DNA of 64,000 nucleotides, taken from Xanthomonas hyacinthi (GTDB lineage Bacteria; Pseudomonadota; Gammaproteobacteria; Xanthomonadales; Xanthomonadaceae). Positions 9,891-17,828 of the stretch are shown in pieces; positions within the stretch are counted from its first letter, which is position 1, and each line of letters starts with the position of its first letter. The stretch lies in assembly GCF_009769165.1 (NCBI RefSeq), contig NZ_CP043476.1:310001-374000 (forward strand). Reading direction: 5' to 3'. A program made the position numbers and the translations under genes. The notes under the pieces are model-generated. The model made no database searches. It was not told the origin of the DNA and was given only the letters and a program-made list of their open reading frames with translations.

Positions 9891-10626
9891 GGGTGTCCAC
9901 CAGCGGCTGCAGCTGCGGATCCAGCGCCACGCGTTCGTCGAACACGAAGCAGCGGCCGTCGTAGCCGTCGCCGCCTACCGCGTCGAAGTAGCCGAGGATG
10001 CCGCCGTCCAGCTGCAGCACGTTGTCCATGCCGTCGGCGCGCATCCACAGCGCCGCCTTCTCGCAGCGGATGCCGCCGGTGCAGAAGCCGACCACGGTGG
10101 CGTCGGCCAGGTCGGCGCGATGCGGCGCCAGCGCCGCGGGCAGCTCGGTGAACTTGACGATCGGCAGGGTCAGCGCGCCGGCAAAGGTGCCGTACTCCAC
10201 TTCCTGCGCGTTGCGCGTATCCAGCAGCACCACGCGGCGGCCGGCGTCGTCGTGGCCCTGGCGCAGCCAGCGCTGCAGCGTCGCCGGCGCCAGCGCCGGG
10301 GCGCGTTCGGCGCCCAGCGGCGAGGCGGCGGCGCGGCGGAAACTGATGATCTCCGGCTTGACCTTGGTCTTCAGCCGCGCGAACGGCTGCTGCGCGCTGG
10401 CGCTGGTCCTGACCCGCAGGTCGGCGAAGCGCGGGTCGGCGCGCAGCTGCGCGTAGAAATCGTCGATCGCCGCGGGCGCGCCGGCCAGGAACAGGTTGAT
10501 GCCCTCGCCCGCGACCAGGAGGGTGCCGCGCAAGGCGCCGGCCTGCGCCCAGGCCTGCAGCTGCGCGGCGAGCGCGTCGGGATCGACGATGGCGACGAAA
10601 TGGTAGGCGGCGGTATTGGCGATCAT
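9886..10626 (-). CDS. trhO: tRNA uridine(34) hydroxylase, rhodanese-like
   Basis: A 246-residue UPF0176/YceA-type protein. TrhO hydroxylates U34 of certain tRNAs on the way to 5-carboxymethoxyuridine. The N-terminal ferredoxin-like part contains GTLLVAGEGINLFLAG. The C-terminal rhodanese domain contains the active-site loop GFCTGGIRCEKAALWM with the catalytic cysteine, and LLDTRNAQEVEYGTF. The family length is normal. The stop codon falls inside a REP-like palindrome, so the last residues may have been shaped by that element. Confidence 0.93.
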   Translation of the reverse strand: MIANTAAYHFVAIVDPDALAAQLQAWAQAGALRGTLLVAGEGINLFLAGAPAAIDDFYAQLRADPRFADLRVRTSASAQQPFARLKTKVKPEIISFRRAAASPLGAERAPALAPATLQRWLRQGHDDAGRRVVLLDTRNAQEVEYGTFAGALTLPIVKFTELPAALAPHRADLADATVVGFCTGGIRCEKAALWMRADGMDNVLQLDGGILGYFDAVGGDGYDGRCFVFDERVALDPQLQPLVDTL

Positions 10627-10654
10627 CCGCGCATTTTAGCGCGCGCCGCGCCGC

Positions 10655-11020
10655 TCAGCCGCGCAGCAGGAAGAACGGCAGCAGCACCAGCGAGGCGACC
10701 AGCAGCATGCCCAGCAGCGTGCCCAGCACGAACAGCGGACGCCGCCGCAGCAGCGTGGCGAAGGTCTCGGCGCTGCCGTCGCGCAGCGCCGCGGCGCGTT
10801 CGGCGCGGGCGCGTTCGCCGCGCTGCGCCTGGTACTCGGCCAGTAGCGCCTTGGCCCGCGCCCGCTCGGCGTCCTCGCGCAGCCACACCCCGCCGGCGGA
10901 AATGCCGAAGGTGCCGGGGCGGGTCTCGTAGTAGTCGATGCGCGCGCCATCGAGCAGCGCACGCACCTCGGCGAGTTCGTCGTCGGGCACGTGGCGCAGG
11001 TTGAGCAGCAGTTTGGCCAT
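10655..11020 (-). CDS. DUF6164-type small membrane protein
   Basis: A 121-residue protein. The N-terminal half is a small soluble domain (LLNLRHVPDDELAEVRALLD, then PGTFGISAGGVWL). The C-terminus has one strong transmembrane segment (LFVLGTLLGMLLVASLVLLP). This matches the family annotated as DUF6164 in gammaproteobacteria. It lies 28 bases upstream of trhO on the same strand and could be co-transcribed with it. Function unknown. Confidence 0.8.
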   Translation of the reverse strand: MAKLLLNLRHVPDDELAEVRALLDGARIDYYETRPGTFGISAGGVWLREDAERARAKALLAEYQAQRGERARAERAAALRDGSAETFATLLRRRPLFVLGTLLGMLLVASLVLLPFFLLRG

Positions 11021-11074
11021 GCACCGATGATAGCCGCTGCGGCGATGCGCTACCCTTGCACGCCCTGTTCGCCC

Positions 11075-11530
11075 ATGGATGACCGCATGCGCCGTGTCCT
11101 GCTGCTGTTGAGCCTGTCGTTGCCGGTCTGGCTGCTGAGCGGCTGCACGCCGCCGGGTCCGCCGCCCGGCGGCAGCATCGCCGCGTTGCAGATGATCGAC
11201 GAGCGCCTCGGCAGCGGCGCCGAGGCGCGGCCCGGCAGCCAGGTGAGCGTGCACTACACCGGCTGGCTGTACGACGAAACCGCCAAGGACCAGCGCGGCG
11301 AGAAGTTCGACGCCTCCGCCGACCACGGCCAGCCTTTCAGCTTCACCCTCGGCGGCGGCCAGGTGATCCGCGGCTGGGACGAAGGCGTGGCCGGCATGCG
11401 CGTGGGCGGCAAGCGCAAGCTGATGCTCCCGGCCGAATACGGCTACGGCGCCAGCGGCGCCGGCGGGGTGATCCCGCCCGGCGCCTCGCTGGTGTTCGAG
11501 GTCGAACTGCTCGACGTCAAGCCGCGTTGA
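11075..11530 (+). CDS. FKBP-type peptidyl-prolyl isomerase lipoprotein
   Basis: A 151-residue FKBP that speeds proline cis-trans isomerisation during folding of envelope proteins. A signal sequence ends in a lipobox (WLLSGC) near residue 24, so it is likely an exported lipoprotein. The FKBP domain shows SVHYTGWLYDE, then GQVIRGWDEGVAGMRVGGKR and the terminal GASLVFEVELLDV. An alternative ATG four codons downstream (11087) would serve equally well. It precedes the flavoprotein gene by only 13 bases. Confidence 0.92.
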   Translation: MDDRMRRVLLLLSLSLPVWLLSGCTPPGPPPGGSIAALQMIDERLGSGAEARPGSQVSVHYTGWLYDETAKDQRGEKFDASADHGQPFSFTLGGGQVIRGWDEGVAGMRVGGKRKLMLPAEYGYGASGAGGVIPPGASLVFEVELLDVKPR

Positions 11531-11543
11531 GCCGCGGCCGCCG

Positions 11544-12803
11544 ATGCCTGCCAGCAAACTCGCCGGCGCCGTGCGCGGCCGCATCGCCATCGTCGGCGGC
11601 GGCCCGGCCGGGCTGATCGCCGCCGAAACCGCGCGCGCGGCCGGCGCCGAGGTCGATGTGTACGAGGGCAAGGGTTCGGTCGGGCGCAAGTTCCTGATCG
11701 CCGGCAAGGGCGGACTCAACCTGACCCACTCCGATCCGTTCGCGCTGTTCGTGTCGCGCTACCGCGAGCGCGCCGCGCAGGTCGGCGCGTGGCTGGCCGA
11801 CTTCGACGCCGATGCGCTGCGCGCCTGGGCGCAGACGCAGGGCGTGGACACCTACGTGGGCAGTTCCGGCCGCGTGTTCCCGCTGGACCGCAAGGCCGCG
11901 CCGCTGCTGCGCGGCTGGGTGCGGCGGCTGAAGGAGGCCGGGGTGCGCTTCCACGTGCAACAGCGCTGGCTGGGCTGGAACGACGACGGCGCGCTGCGCT
12001 TCGCCGGCGCCGACGGCGAGCGCCTGGTGCAGGCCGATGCCTGCGTGCTGGCGCTGGGCGGCGGCAGCTGGCCGCAGCTGGGGTCCGACGGCGCCTGGCA
12101 GGACACGCTGCGCGCGCGCGGCGTCGACCTCGCGCCGCTGCAGCCGGCCAACTGCGGCTTCGAGATCGACTGGAGCATGCATTTCCGCGACCGCCATGCC
12201 GGCGCGCCGCTGAAGCAGGTGATCGCGCACTGGCACGATGCGCAGGGCCGCGAACACGCGCTGCAGGGCGAATGCGTGGTCGGCGAACACGGCATCGAAG
12301 GCAGCCTGGTCTATGCGCTGGCGGCGGACCTGCGCGAGGCCATCGCCGCGCACGGCGCGAGCACGCTGTGGCTGGACCTGGCGCCGGGCCGCACGCTGGC
12401 GCGATTGCAGGCCGAGCTGGGCACGCCGCGCGGCGGGCGCAGCTTCGGCGAGCACCTGCGCCGCCAGGCCGGCATCGACGGGGTCAAGGCGGCGCTGCTG
12501 TTCGAGGTGCTGGGCAAGCAGGCCGGGCAGGATCCGGCGCGCGCGGCGGCCACGCTGAAGCGGCTGCCGTTGACCCTGCTGCGCCCGCGCCCGCTGGCCG
12601 AGGCGATCAGCAGCGCCGGCGGCGTGCGCCTGGAGGCGCTGGACCCGCAGCTGATGCTGCACGCCCTGCCCGGCACCTTCTGCGCGGGCGAAATGCTCGA
12701 CTGGGAAGCGCCGACCGGCGGCTACCTGCTGAGCGCCTGTTTCGCCAGCGGCCTGCGCGCCGGACGCGGTGCGGTGGCGTGGCTGCAGCGGGGGGGTGGC
12801 TGA
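11544..12803 (+). CDS. HI0933/YhiN-like FAD-dependent flavoprotein (TIGR03862 type)
   Basis: A 419-residue flavoprotein. The N-terminal dinucleotide-binding motif is IAIVGGGPAGLIAAE. The family signature GRKFLIAGKGGLNLTHSD follows, and the C-terminal FAD contact is FCAGEMLDWEAPTGGYLL. These are hallmarks of the HI0933-like group, whose substrate is uncertain. It is 13 bases downstream of the FKBP gene and probably in the same operon. The C-terminus ends in a short glycine run just before a tandem-repeat block. Confidence 0.88.
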   Translation: MPASKLAGAVRGRIAIVGGGPAGLIAAETARAAGAEVDVYEGKGSVGRKFLIAGKGGLNLTHSDPFALFVSRYRERAAQVGAWLADFDADALRAWAQTQGVDTYVGSSGRVFPLDRKAAPLLRGWVRRLKEAGVRFHVQQRWLGWNDDGALRFAGADGERLVQADACVLALGGGSWPQLGSDGAWQDTLRARGVDLAPLQPANCGFEIDWSMHFRDRHAGAPLKQVIAHWHDAQGREHALQGECVVGEHGIEGSLVYALAADLREAIAAHGASTLWLDLAPGRTLARLQAELGTPRGGRSFGEHLRRQAGIDGVKAALLFEVLGKQAGQDPARAAATLKRLPLTLLRPRPLAEAISSAGGVRLEALDPQLMLHALPGTFCAGEMLDWEAPTGGYLLSACFASGLRAGRGAVAWLQRGGG

Positions 12804-12804
12804 G

Positions 12805-12975
12805 TCGGGACCGGGGACCCGGAAAAGCGGGTTCCGGTCGCTGCAAGTGCATGCCAGGAAAGAAGCCGTGCGGATGTCCGCAGCCTCAGACACGCCCCCG
12901 TCTGCGCGCTGTGCGGCGCAACCGCTTTTCGAGTCCCGAGTCCCGAGTCCCGAGTCCCCCGGTCCCCGGTCCCGG
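12805..12975. repeat. Imperfect inverted repeat with GAGTCCC heptamer array
   Basis: GGGACCGGGGACC (12807-12819) is matched in inverted orientation by GGTCCCCGGTCCC (12961-12973). An AAAAGCGG / CCGCTTTT pair lies inside. Four tandem copies of GAGTCCC run from 12931 to 12958. The block fills the space between two convergent genes. Heptamer arrays of this style are common between xanthomonad genes. It could be a small non-autonomous element or a strong bidirectional hairpin. Confidence 0.75.
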
Positions 12976-12977
12976 CT

Positions 12978-14603
12978 TCATCGCGACTTGCTGTCGCGCA
13001 GGCTGCGGATCCGCGTCGGCGGCTGGAACGAATCGCTGCGCGCATCGGCCCAGTATTCCTGGAACACCGCGTGGTCGGGCACGCCGTCGCGCAGCAGTTC
13101 GCCCGGTTCCAGGTAGCGGTACAGCGAGGCCAGCGAACGGATCTCCACCTGCGAGACGCGCCGCAGGATGTGCTCCGGCCCCAATTGCGCCGGATCCGCC
13201 AGGCCGGCGGCGCTGAGCAGTTCGCGCAGCGCGCGCAGCGTGTTGGCGTGGTAGTGCTCCACGCGTACCGCCTTGCCGGTGGGATCCAGATGCCTCCAGC
13301 GGCGCTGGTCCTGGGTGGCGATGCCGGTCGGGCAGCGGTCGCTGTGGCAGCTCAGCGACTGGATGCAGCCCAGCGCGAACATGAAGCCGCGCCCGGCGTT
13401 GCACCAGTCCGCGCCCAGCGCCAGGGTGCGCGCGATGTCGAACGCGCTGGTGATCTTGCCGGCCGCGCCGAGCTTGATCCGCTCGCGGATGTCCAGCCCG
13501 ACCAGGGTGTTGTGCACCAGCAACAGCGCCTCGTGCATCGGCACGCCGACGTGGTCGATGAATTCGGCCGGCGCCGCGCCGGTGCCGCCTTCGGCGCCGT
13601 CGATGACGATGAAATCCGGGTACAGCCCGCTTTCCTGCATCGCCTTGGCGATCGCGAGCCACTCCCACGGATGCCCGATCGCCAGCTTGAACCCGCTCGG
13701 CTTGCCGCCGGACAGCGCGCGCAGCCGGGCCACGAACTGCAGCAGTTGCAGCGGCGTGGAGAACGCCGAATGCCGCGACGGCGACACGCAGTCCTGGCCC
13801 ATCGCCACGCCGCGGGTGGCGGCGATCTCGGCGCTGACCTTGGCCGCCGGCAGCACCCCGCCATGGCCGGGCTTGGCGCCCTGCGAGAGCTTGACCTCGA
13901 TCATCTTGACCTGCGCCAGGCTGGCGTTGGCGACGAAGCGCTCCTCGCTGAAGCGTCCGTCCGCATCGCGGCAGCCGAAGTAGCCCGAGCCGATCTCCCA
14001 CACCAGGTCGCCGCCGCATTCGCGGTGGTAGGGCGAGATCGAGCCTTCGCCGGTATCGTGGTAGAAGCCGCCGCGGCGCGCGCCTTCGTTGAGCGCGCGG
14101 ATCGCGTTGGCCGACAGCGCGCCGAAGCTCATCGCCGAGATGTTGAACACGCTGGCCGAATACGGCTGCGCGCAGTCGGCGCCGATGGTCACGCGGAAAT
14201 CGTGATGGGCGATCTCGCTGGTCGCCAGCGAGTGGTTGATCCACTCGTAGTCGGGGGCGTAGGCGCTGCGCAGGGTGCCGAACGGCACCACATCCATGAC
14301 GTTCTTGGCGCGCTGGTAGATCAGGGCGCGCTGCTGGCGCGAGAACGGCGCCTCCTCGGTGTCGCTCTGCAGGAAATACTGGCGCATCTCCGGGCCGACC
14401 GATTCCAGCCCGTAGCGGAAGTGCGCCAGGATCGGATAATTGCGGCGCAGCGTGCTGCGCGTCTGCAGCAGGTCCCAGGTGCCGAGCAGGGCCAGGATCG
14501 CGAAGGCGGCCACGCCCCAGCCCCACAACGGCCAGAGCGCGCACAGGGCGATGGACAGCGCCAGCAGCACACAGCTGGCGACATAGGCTAGGTAGCGGTG
14601 CAT
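12978..14603 (-). CDS. FMN-binding glutamate synthase family protein
   Basis: A 541-residue stand-alone relative of the FMN and iron-sulfur domain of glutamate synthase. Two N-terminal hydrophobic segments (about residues 4-42) anchor it to the inner membrane. The synthase-like domain shows FNISAMSFGALSANAIRALN, then GGDLVWEIGSGYFGCRD, FIVIDGAEGGTGAAP and the cysteine cluster CIQSLSCHSDRCPTGIATQD. It lacks the glutaminase domain, so it is not a complete GOGAT. The physiological reaction is unknown. It is convergent with the flavoprotein gene and isolated from other amino-acid genes. Confidence 0.88.
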   Translation of the reverse strand: MHRYLAYVASCVLLALSIALCALWPLWGWGVAAFAILALLGTWDLLQTRSTLRRNYPILAHFRYGLESVGPEMRQYFLQSDTEEAPFSRQQRALIYQRAKNVMDVVPFGTLRSAYAPDYEWINHSLATSEIAHHDFRVTIGADCAQPYSASVFNISAMSFGALSANAIRALNEGARRGGFYHDTGEGSISPYHRECGGDLVWEIGSGYFGCRDADGRFSEERFVANASLAQVKMIEVKLSQGAKPGHGGVLPAAKVSAEIAATRGVAMGQDCVSPSRHSAFSTPLQLLQFVARLRALSGGKPSGFKLAIGHPWEWLAIAKAMQESGLYPDFIVIDGAEGGTGAAPAEFIDHVGVPMHEALLLVHNTLVGLDIRERIKLGAAGKITSAFDIARTLALGADWCNAGRGFMFALGCIQSLSCHSDRCPTGIATQDQRRWRHLDPTGKAVRVEHYHANTLRALRELLSAAGLADPAQLGPEHILRRVSQVEIRSLASLYRYLEPGELLRDGVPDHAVFQEYWADARSDSFQPPTRIRSLRDSKSR

Positions 14604-14729
14604 CGCGTTCCTCGCGAGAATCGGAAGCCGGGAAGTGTAGGCGCTGATGGGCCGCGGCGGCGGTGGGGCGCGCCGCTGCCCGCTTGGGCGGCGTACAGCT
14701 TGGCGGTGCACAGCCTCCGCCGCGTTGCG

Positions 14730-16022
14730 TTACAGCCGGTCGTCCACCGCGGCGCGCGGCCATACCGACTTGACGTCGTAGACCACCAGGTTCGGCGTGC
14801 CCAGCGCACGGATCTGCGCGGCATCGAAGCCGCGGTACTCGTCGTGCGCCACCGCCAGCACCACCGCGTCGTAGCGGCCGGGCACCGGCGCCGGCAGCAG
14901 TTCCACATCGCCATGCGCGCGCGCCAGCTGCGGCGCGGCCCACGGGTCGCAGGCATCGACCTGCGCGCCGCTGGCGGCCAGCGCCTGCACCAGCTCCAGC
15001 GCGCGGCTGTTGCGCAGATCCGGGCAGTTCTCCTTGAAAGTGACGCCGAGCACCAGGATCGTGGCTGCGGTCATGTCCACGCCCTTGGCCGCCAGCAGCG
15101 CCTGCACCCGCGCGGCGACGTGCGCGCCGACCCGGTTGTTGACCTGGCGCGCGGTGTGGATCAGGTCCGGGTGGTAGCCCATGCTCTCGGACTTGTGCAG
15201 CAGGTAGTACGGATCCACGCCGATGCAGTGGCCGCCGACCAGCCCGGGCCGGAACGGCAGGAAGTTCCACTTGGTGCCGGCCGCTTCCAGCACGTCCTGG
15301 GTATCGATGCCGAGGCGGTCGAAGATCAGCGCCAGCTCGTTGACCAGGGCGATGTTGACGTCGCGCTGGATGTTCTCCACCACCTTCGCCGCCTCGGCCA
15401 CGCGGATCGACGGCGCGCGCCAGGTGCCGGCGCCGATGATGCCCGCGTACAGCGCATCGACCGCGGCGGCGGCCGCGGCGCTGGAGCCGGAGGTGATCTT
15501 GCGGATGTCGGCCAGGCGCCGCTGGCGGTCGCCCGGATTGACCCGCTCCGGGCTGTAGCCGCAGTGGAAGTCTGCGTTGAAACGCAGCCCCGAGCCCTGC
15601 TCCAGCAGCGGCACGCACACCTCTTCGGTGGTGCCCGGATACACCGTGGATTCGTAGATCACCAGGTCGCCGCGCTTGAGCACGCCGGCGAGCAGCTCGC
15701 TGGCCTGGCGCAGCGGTTGCAGGTCGGGCTGTTCGTAGGCGTCGATCGGGGTCGGCACGGTGACGACATAGACGTTGCGGTCGCGCAATGCGGCCGCATC
15801 GTCGCTGTAGCGCAGGTGCACGCCGGCGCGCAGTTCGTCCGGCTCCATTTCCAGGGTCTGGTCGTGGCCGTCGCGCAGCTGCGCCACGCGCTGCGCGTCG
15901 ATGTCATAGCCGAGCGTGTCGTAGCGTGCGCCGAACGCCACCGCCAGCGGCAAGCCGACATAGCCCAGGCCGATGACGCCGATGCGCAGTTGCGCGGGAT
16001 CGAACACGATAGCGACGGGCAT
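14730..16022 (-). CDS. Nucleotide-sugar 6-dehydrogenase (TviB/WbpA-like)
   Basis: A 430-residue NAD-dependent UDP-sugar dehydrogenase that oxidises the C6 hydroxyl of a UDP-hexose(amine) to a uronic acid for surface polysaccharide. The motif GVIGLGYVGLPLA is at the N-terminus, and STVYPGTTEEVCVPLLE and GYSPERVNPGD follow. The catalytic cysteine is in LVGGHCIGVDPYY, and the C-terminal UDP-binding domain carries TFKENCPDLRNS. The pattern resembles the UDP-GlcNAc/GalNAc branch more than UDP-glucose dehydrogenase. No glycosyltransferase genes adjoin it. Confidence 0.92.
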   Translation of the reverse strand: MPVAIVFDPAQLRIGVIGLGYVGLPLAVAFGARYDTLGYDIDAQRVAQLRDGHDQTLEMEPDELRAGVHLRYSDDAAALRDRNVYVVTVPTPIDAYEQPDLQPLRQASELLAGVLKRGDLVIYESTVYPGTTEEVCVPLLEQGSGLRFNADFHCGYSPERVNPGDRQRRLADIRKITSGSSAAAAAAVDALYAGIIGAGTWRAPSIRVAEAAKVVENIQRDVNIALVNELALIFDRLGIDTQDVLEAAGTKWNFLPFRPGLVGGHCIGVDPYYLLHKSESMGYHPDLIHTARQVNNRVGAHVAARVQALLAAKGVDMTAATILVLGVTFKENCPDLRNSRALELVQALAASGAQVDACDPWAAPQLARAHGDVELLPAPVPGRYDAVVLAVAHDEYRGFDAAQIRALGTPNLVVYDVKSVWPRAAVDDRL

Positions 16023-16319
16023 GCCGTTCCTTTCAGGGCGCCGCGGCGGCGTGAACCGTCGGCGCGGGTGATCGCGAAGTGCGGATGTCCGCGGCGCGGA
16101 CCCACATTCATGGTAAGCGGCGCGGCAGCGCGCTCCAAGCGGCATTGCCTTCACCTGGGGGTCCCGTCGTCGGCGCAGCGCGCCGCCTGGCGCCAGCCTG
16201 TCGCGGTTCTTGCCACCGCCGCGACGCGGATGTGACCTGGCCTTTACGCCGCACGCCCTATCCTGGCGAAGCGCCTCCGCGCAATCCCGCAATACCCTCC
16301 AACTACAGGAGATCTCGCC

Positions 16320-16643
16320 GTGAGCCACGCTCCGTGCCTGCTCGTGGATGTCGAAGCCGAACTGGCGCATTGGAAGATGCTGCACGGGGAAGGCAAGCTG
16401 GGGCCGCAGTCCTTCAGCGAGCATGCGCGTTTGATCAAGATGGCCTGCGACATTTTCCTGCAGCTGCCGCGCGAGACCAACGCCGTGCGCATGCAGCGCC
16501 TGCGCCAGCGCTACGACACCGAACACCCGTGGCCGCGCATCGCCTGGAACGATGCCGAGGCCTTGGTGCTGGCCTGCTGGGCCAGGCTCGACGGTTCGGA
16601 GCGGCGCGATACCCAGCCCGATCCAGCCCCCGCTCCCGCCTGA
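16320..16643 (+). CDS. Small hypothetical protein
   Basis: A 107-residue soluble protein starting at GTG with AGGAG 8 bases upstream. It contains a short helical core (SFSEHARLIKMACDIFLQLP) and a Pro/Ala-rich end. I do not recognise the family. The good ribosome site and codon pattern support it as a real gene. It is convergent with fruR. Confidence 0.7.
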   Translation: MSHAPCLLVDVEAELAHWKMLHGEGKLGPQSFSEHARLIKMACDIFLQLPRETNAVRMQRLRQRYDTEHPWPRIAWNDAEALVLACWARLDGSERRDTQPDPAPAPA

Positions 16644-16689
16644 CCCTGGAGACAGGCATACAGCGTCGCCCCCCGACAGCGCCACGCAT

Positions 16690-17670
16690 TCAGCGCAGGC
16701 TCGACCCGCGCACGATGCAGCGACCGCTCAGCACCACCTTGCGCATCGGCAGGGTCGGCGCATTCAGCCGTTCCAGCAGCAATGACATCGCGGTGCGGCC
16801 CATGTCTTCCACCGGCTGTTCGATCACGGTGATGCCCGGCTCGACCAGGTCGGTCCAGCTCTCGTTGTCGAACCCGGCCAGCGCCAGATCCTGCGGAATG
16901 CGCAGTCCGGCGCCGCGCGCGGCCTTCAGCGCGCCCATCAGCAACAGGCTGTTGCTGGCCACCAGCGCTTCGGGGCGCTCGGGTTGCGCCAGCCACGCCT
17001 GCACTTCGGCGCTCGCCGCCTCCGCGCTCGGCGCCACCTCGCGGTAGTCCGGCGCCAGGCCGTGCGCCTGCATCGCCGCCAGATAGCCGTCGCGGCGCTC
17101 GGCGGCGGTGCTGCTGGTCTTGCCGAACAGCCCGCCGATGCGCCGCAAACCGCGCTCGGCCAGATGCTCGATCAAGCTCGCCATCGCCGCGGCGTTGTCC
17201 AGCACCACGCTGTCGTGCACCCCCGCCTTGCCGGCGCGGTCGAGCAGCACCACCGGGTAGTCGAAGTTCAACTTGGGCAGCTGGCTCTGGGTGGTGCGGG
17301 TCGGCGCGAAGATCAGGCCGCTGACCCGCTCCTCCTGCATCAGTTGCAGGTATAGCGCCTCGCGCTGCGGATCCTCATCGGTATTGCACAGGATCACGCG
17401 CATGCCGGCGCGGTAGGCCACCTCCTCGACCGCGCCGATCGCCGCGGTGAAGAACGGGTTGCGGATGTCGGCCACGATCAGCCCGACGATCCCCGAATGC
17501 TGCGAACGCAGCCGCCGCGCCATCAGGTTGGGCCGGTAGCCGGTCTCGCGCACCGCCGCCTCGACCCGCGCCCGCACGTCCTCGCTGACCGGACCCTGGC
17601 CCAGCGCCCGCGACACGGTCGAGGTCGAGACCCCGGCCACCCGCGCCACGTCGTGGATGCTGATCGTCAC
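16690..17670 (-). CDS. fruR: LacI-family fructose operon repressor
   Basis: A 326-residue LacI/GalR regulator. The N-terminal helix-turn-helix is DVARVAGVSTSTVSRAL. The periplasmic-binding-protein-like effector domain begins at GIVGLIVADIRNPFF. It is transcribed away from fruB. A perfect palindrome typical of LacI-family operators sits between them, so FruR probably represses fruBKA and perhaps itself until a fructose phosphate binds. The start is GTG at 17670, which places the HTH at the family position. An upstream extension is unlikely because it would run through the operator region. Confidence 0.93.
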   Translation of the reverse strand: MTISIHDVARVAGVSTSTVSRALGQGPVSEDVRARVEAAVRETGYRPNLMARRLRSQHSGIVGLIVADIRNPFFTAAIGAVEEVAYRAGMRVILCNTDEDPQREALYLQLMQEERVSGLIFAPTRTTQSQLPKLNFDYPVVLLDRAGKAGVHDSVVLDNAAAMASLIEHLAERGLRRIGGLFGKTSSTAAERRDGYLAAMQAHGLAPDYREVAPSAEAASAEVQAWLAQPERPEALVASNSLLLMGALKAARGAGLRIPQDLALAGFDNESWTDLVEPGITVIEQPVEDMGRTAMSLLLERLNAPTLPMRKVVLSGRCIVRGSSLR

Positions 17671-17672
17671 TG

Positions 17673-17685
17673 GCAACGTTCCCGC
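17673..17685. promoter_or_regulatory. Second, imperfect FruR operator next to fruR
   Basis: GCAACGTTCCCGC immediately upstream of the fruR GTG shares the AACGTTCCC core with the perfect operator at 17779-17794. Its place over the fruR start would suit autorepression. It is weaker than the fruB-proximal site. Confidence 0.55.
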
Positions 17686-17778
17686 AAAATTCCCACTACA
17701 ACCCCCTTCCAAGTGGCCGGACTCGATAGTAGCACCAGCATTTCCCGAATAAATTGTGCAGCGCACATTGACGCGGAA

Positions 17779-17794
17779 GTGGGAACGTTCCCAC
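17779..17794. promoter_or_regulatory. FruR operator in front of fruB
   Basis: GTGGGAACGTTCCCAC is a perfect 16-base palindrome with the central CG typical of LacI/GalR operators. It lies 35 bases before the fruB ATG and 109 bases from the fruR start. It is the best candidate for the main FruR site controlling the fructose genes. Confidence 0.85.
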
Positions 17795-17828
17795 ACTGCG
17801 CCCACTCGCCGCCCCAGACCCTCGAAGG

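Noticed and set aside
12931..12958. Tandem heptamers considered as a CRISPR array
   Set aside because: Units are 7 bases with no spacers. No CRISPR-like repeat-spacer pattern or cas gene was seen anywhere in the window.
12886..15618. Very long open frame of about 910 codons on the minus strand
   Set aside because: It runs through the glutamate-synthase-like and nucleotide-sugar dehydrogenase genes in another frame. Its product is Arg/Ala/Gly-rich low-complexity typical of GC-rich shadow frames, and both real genes have full family motifs.
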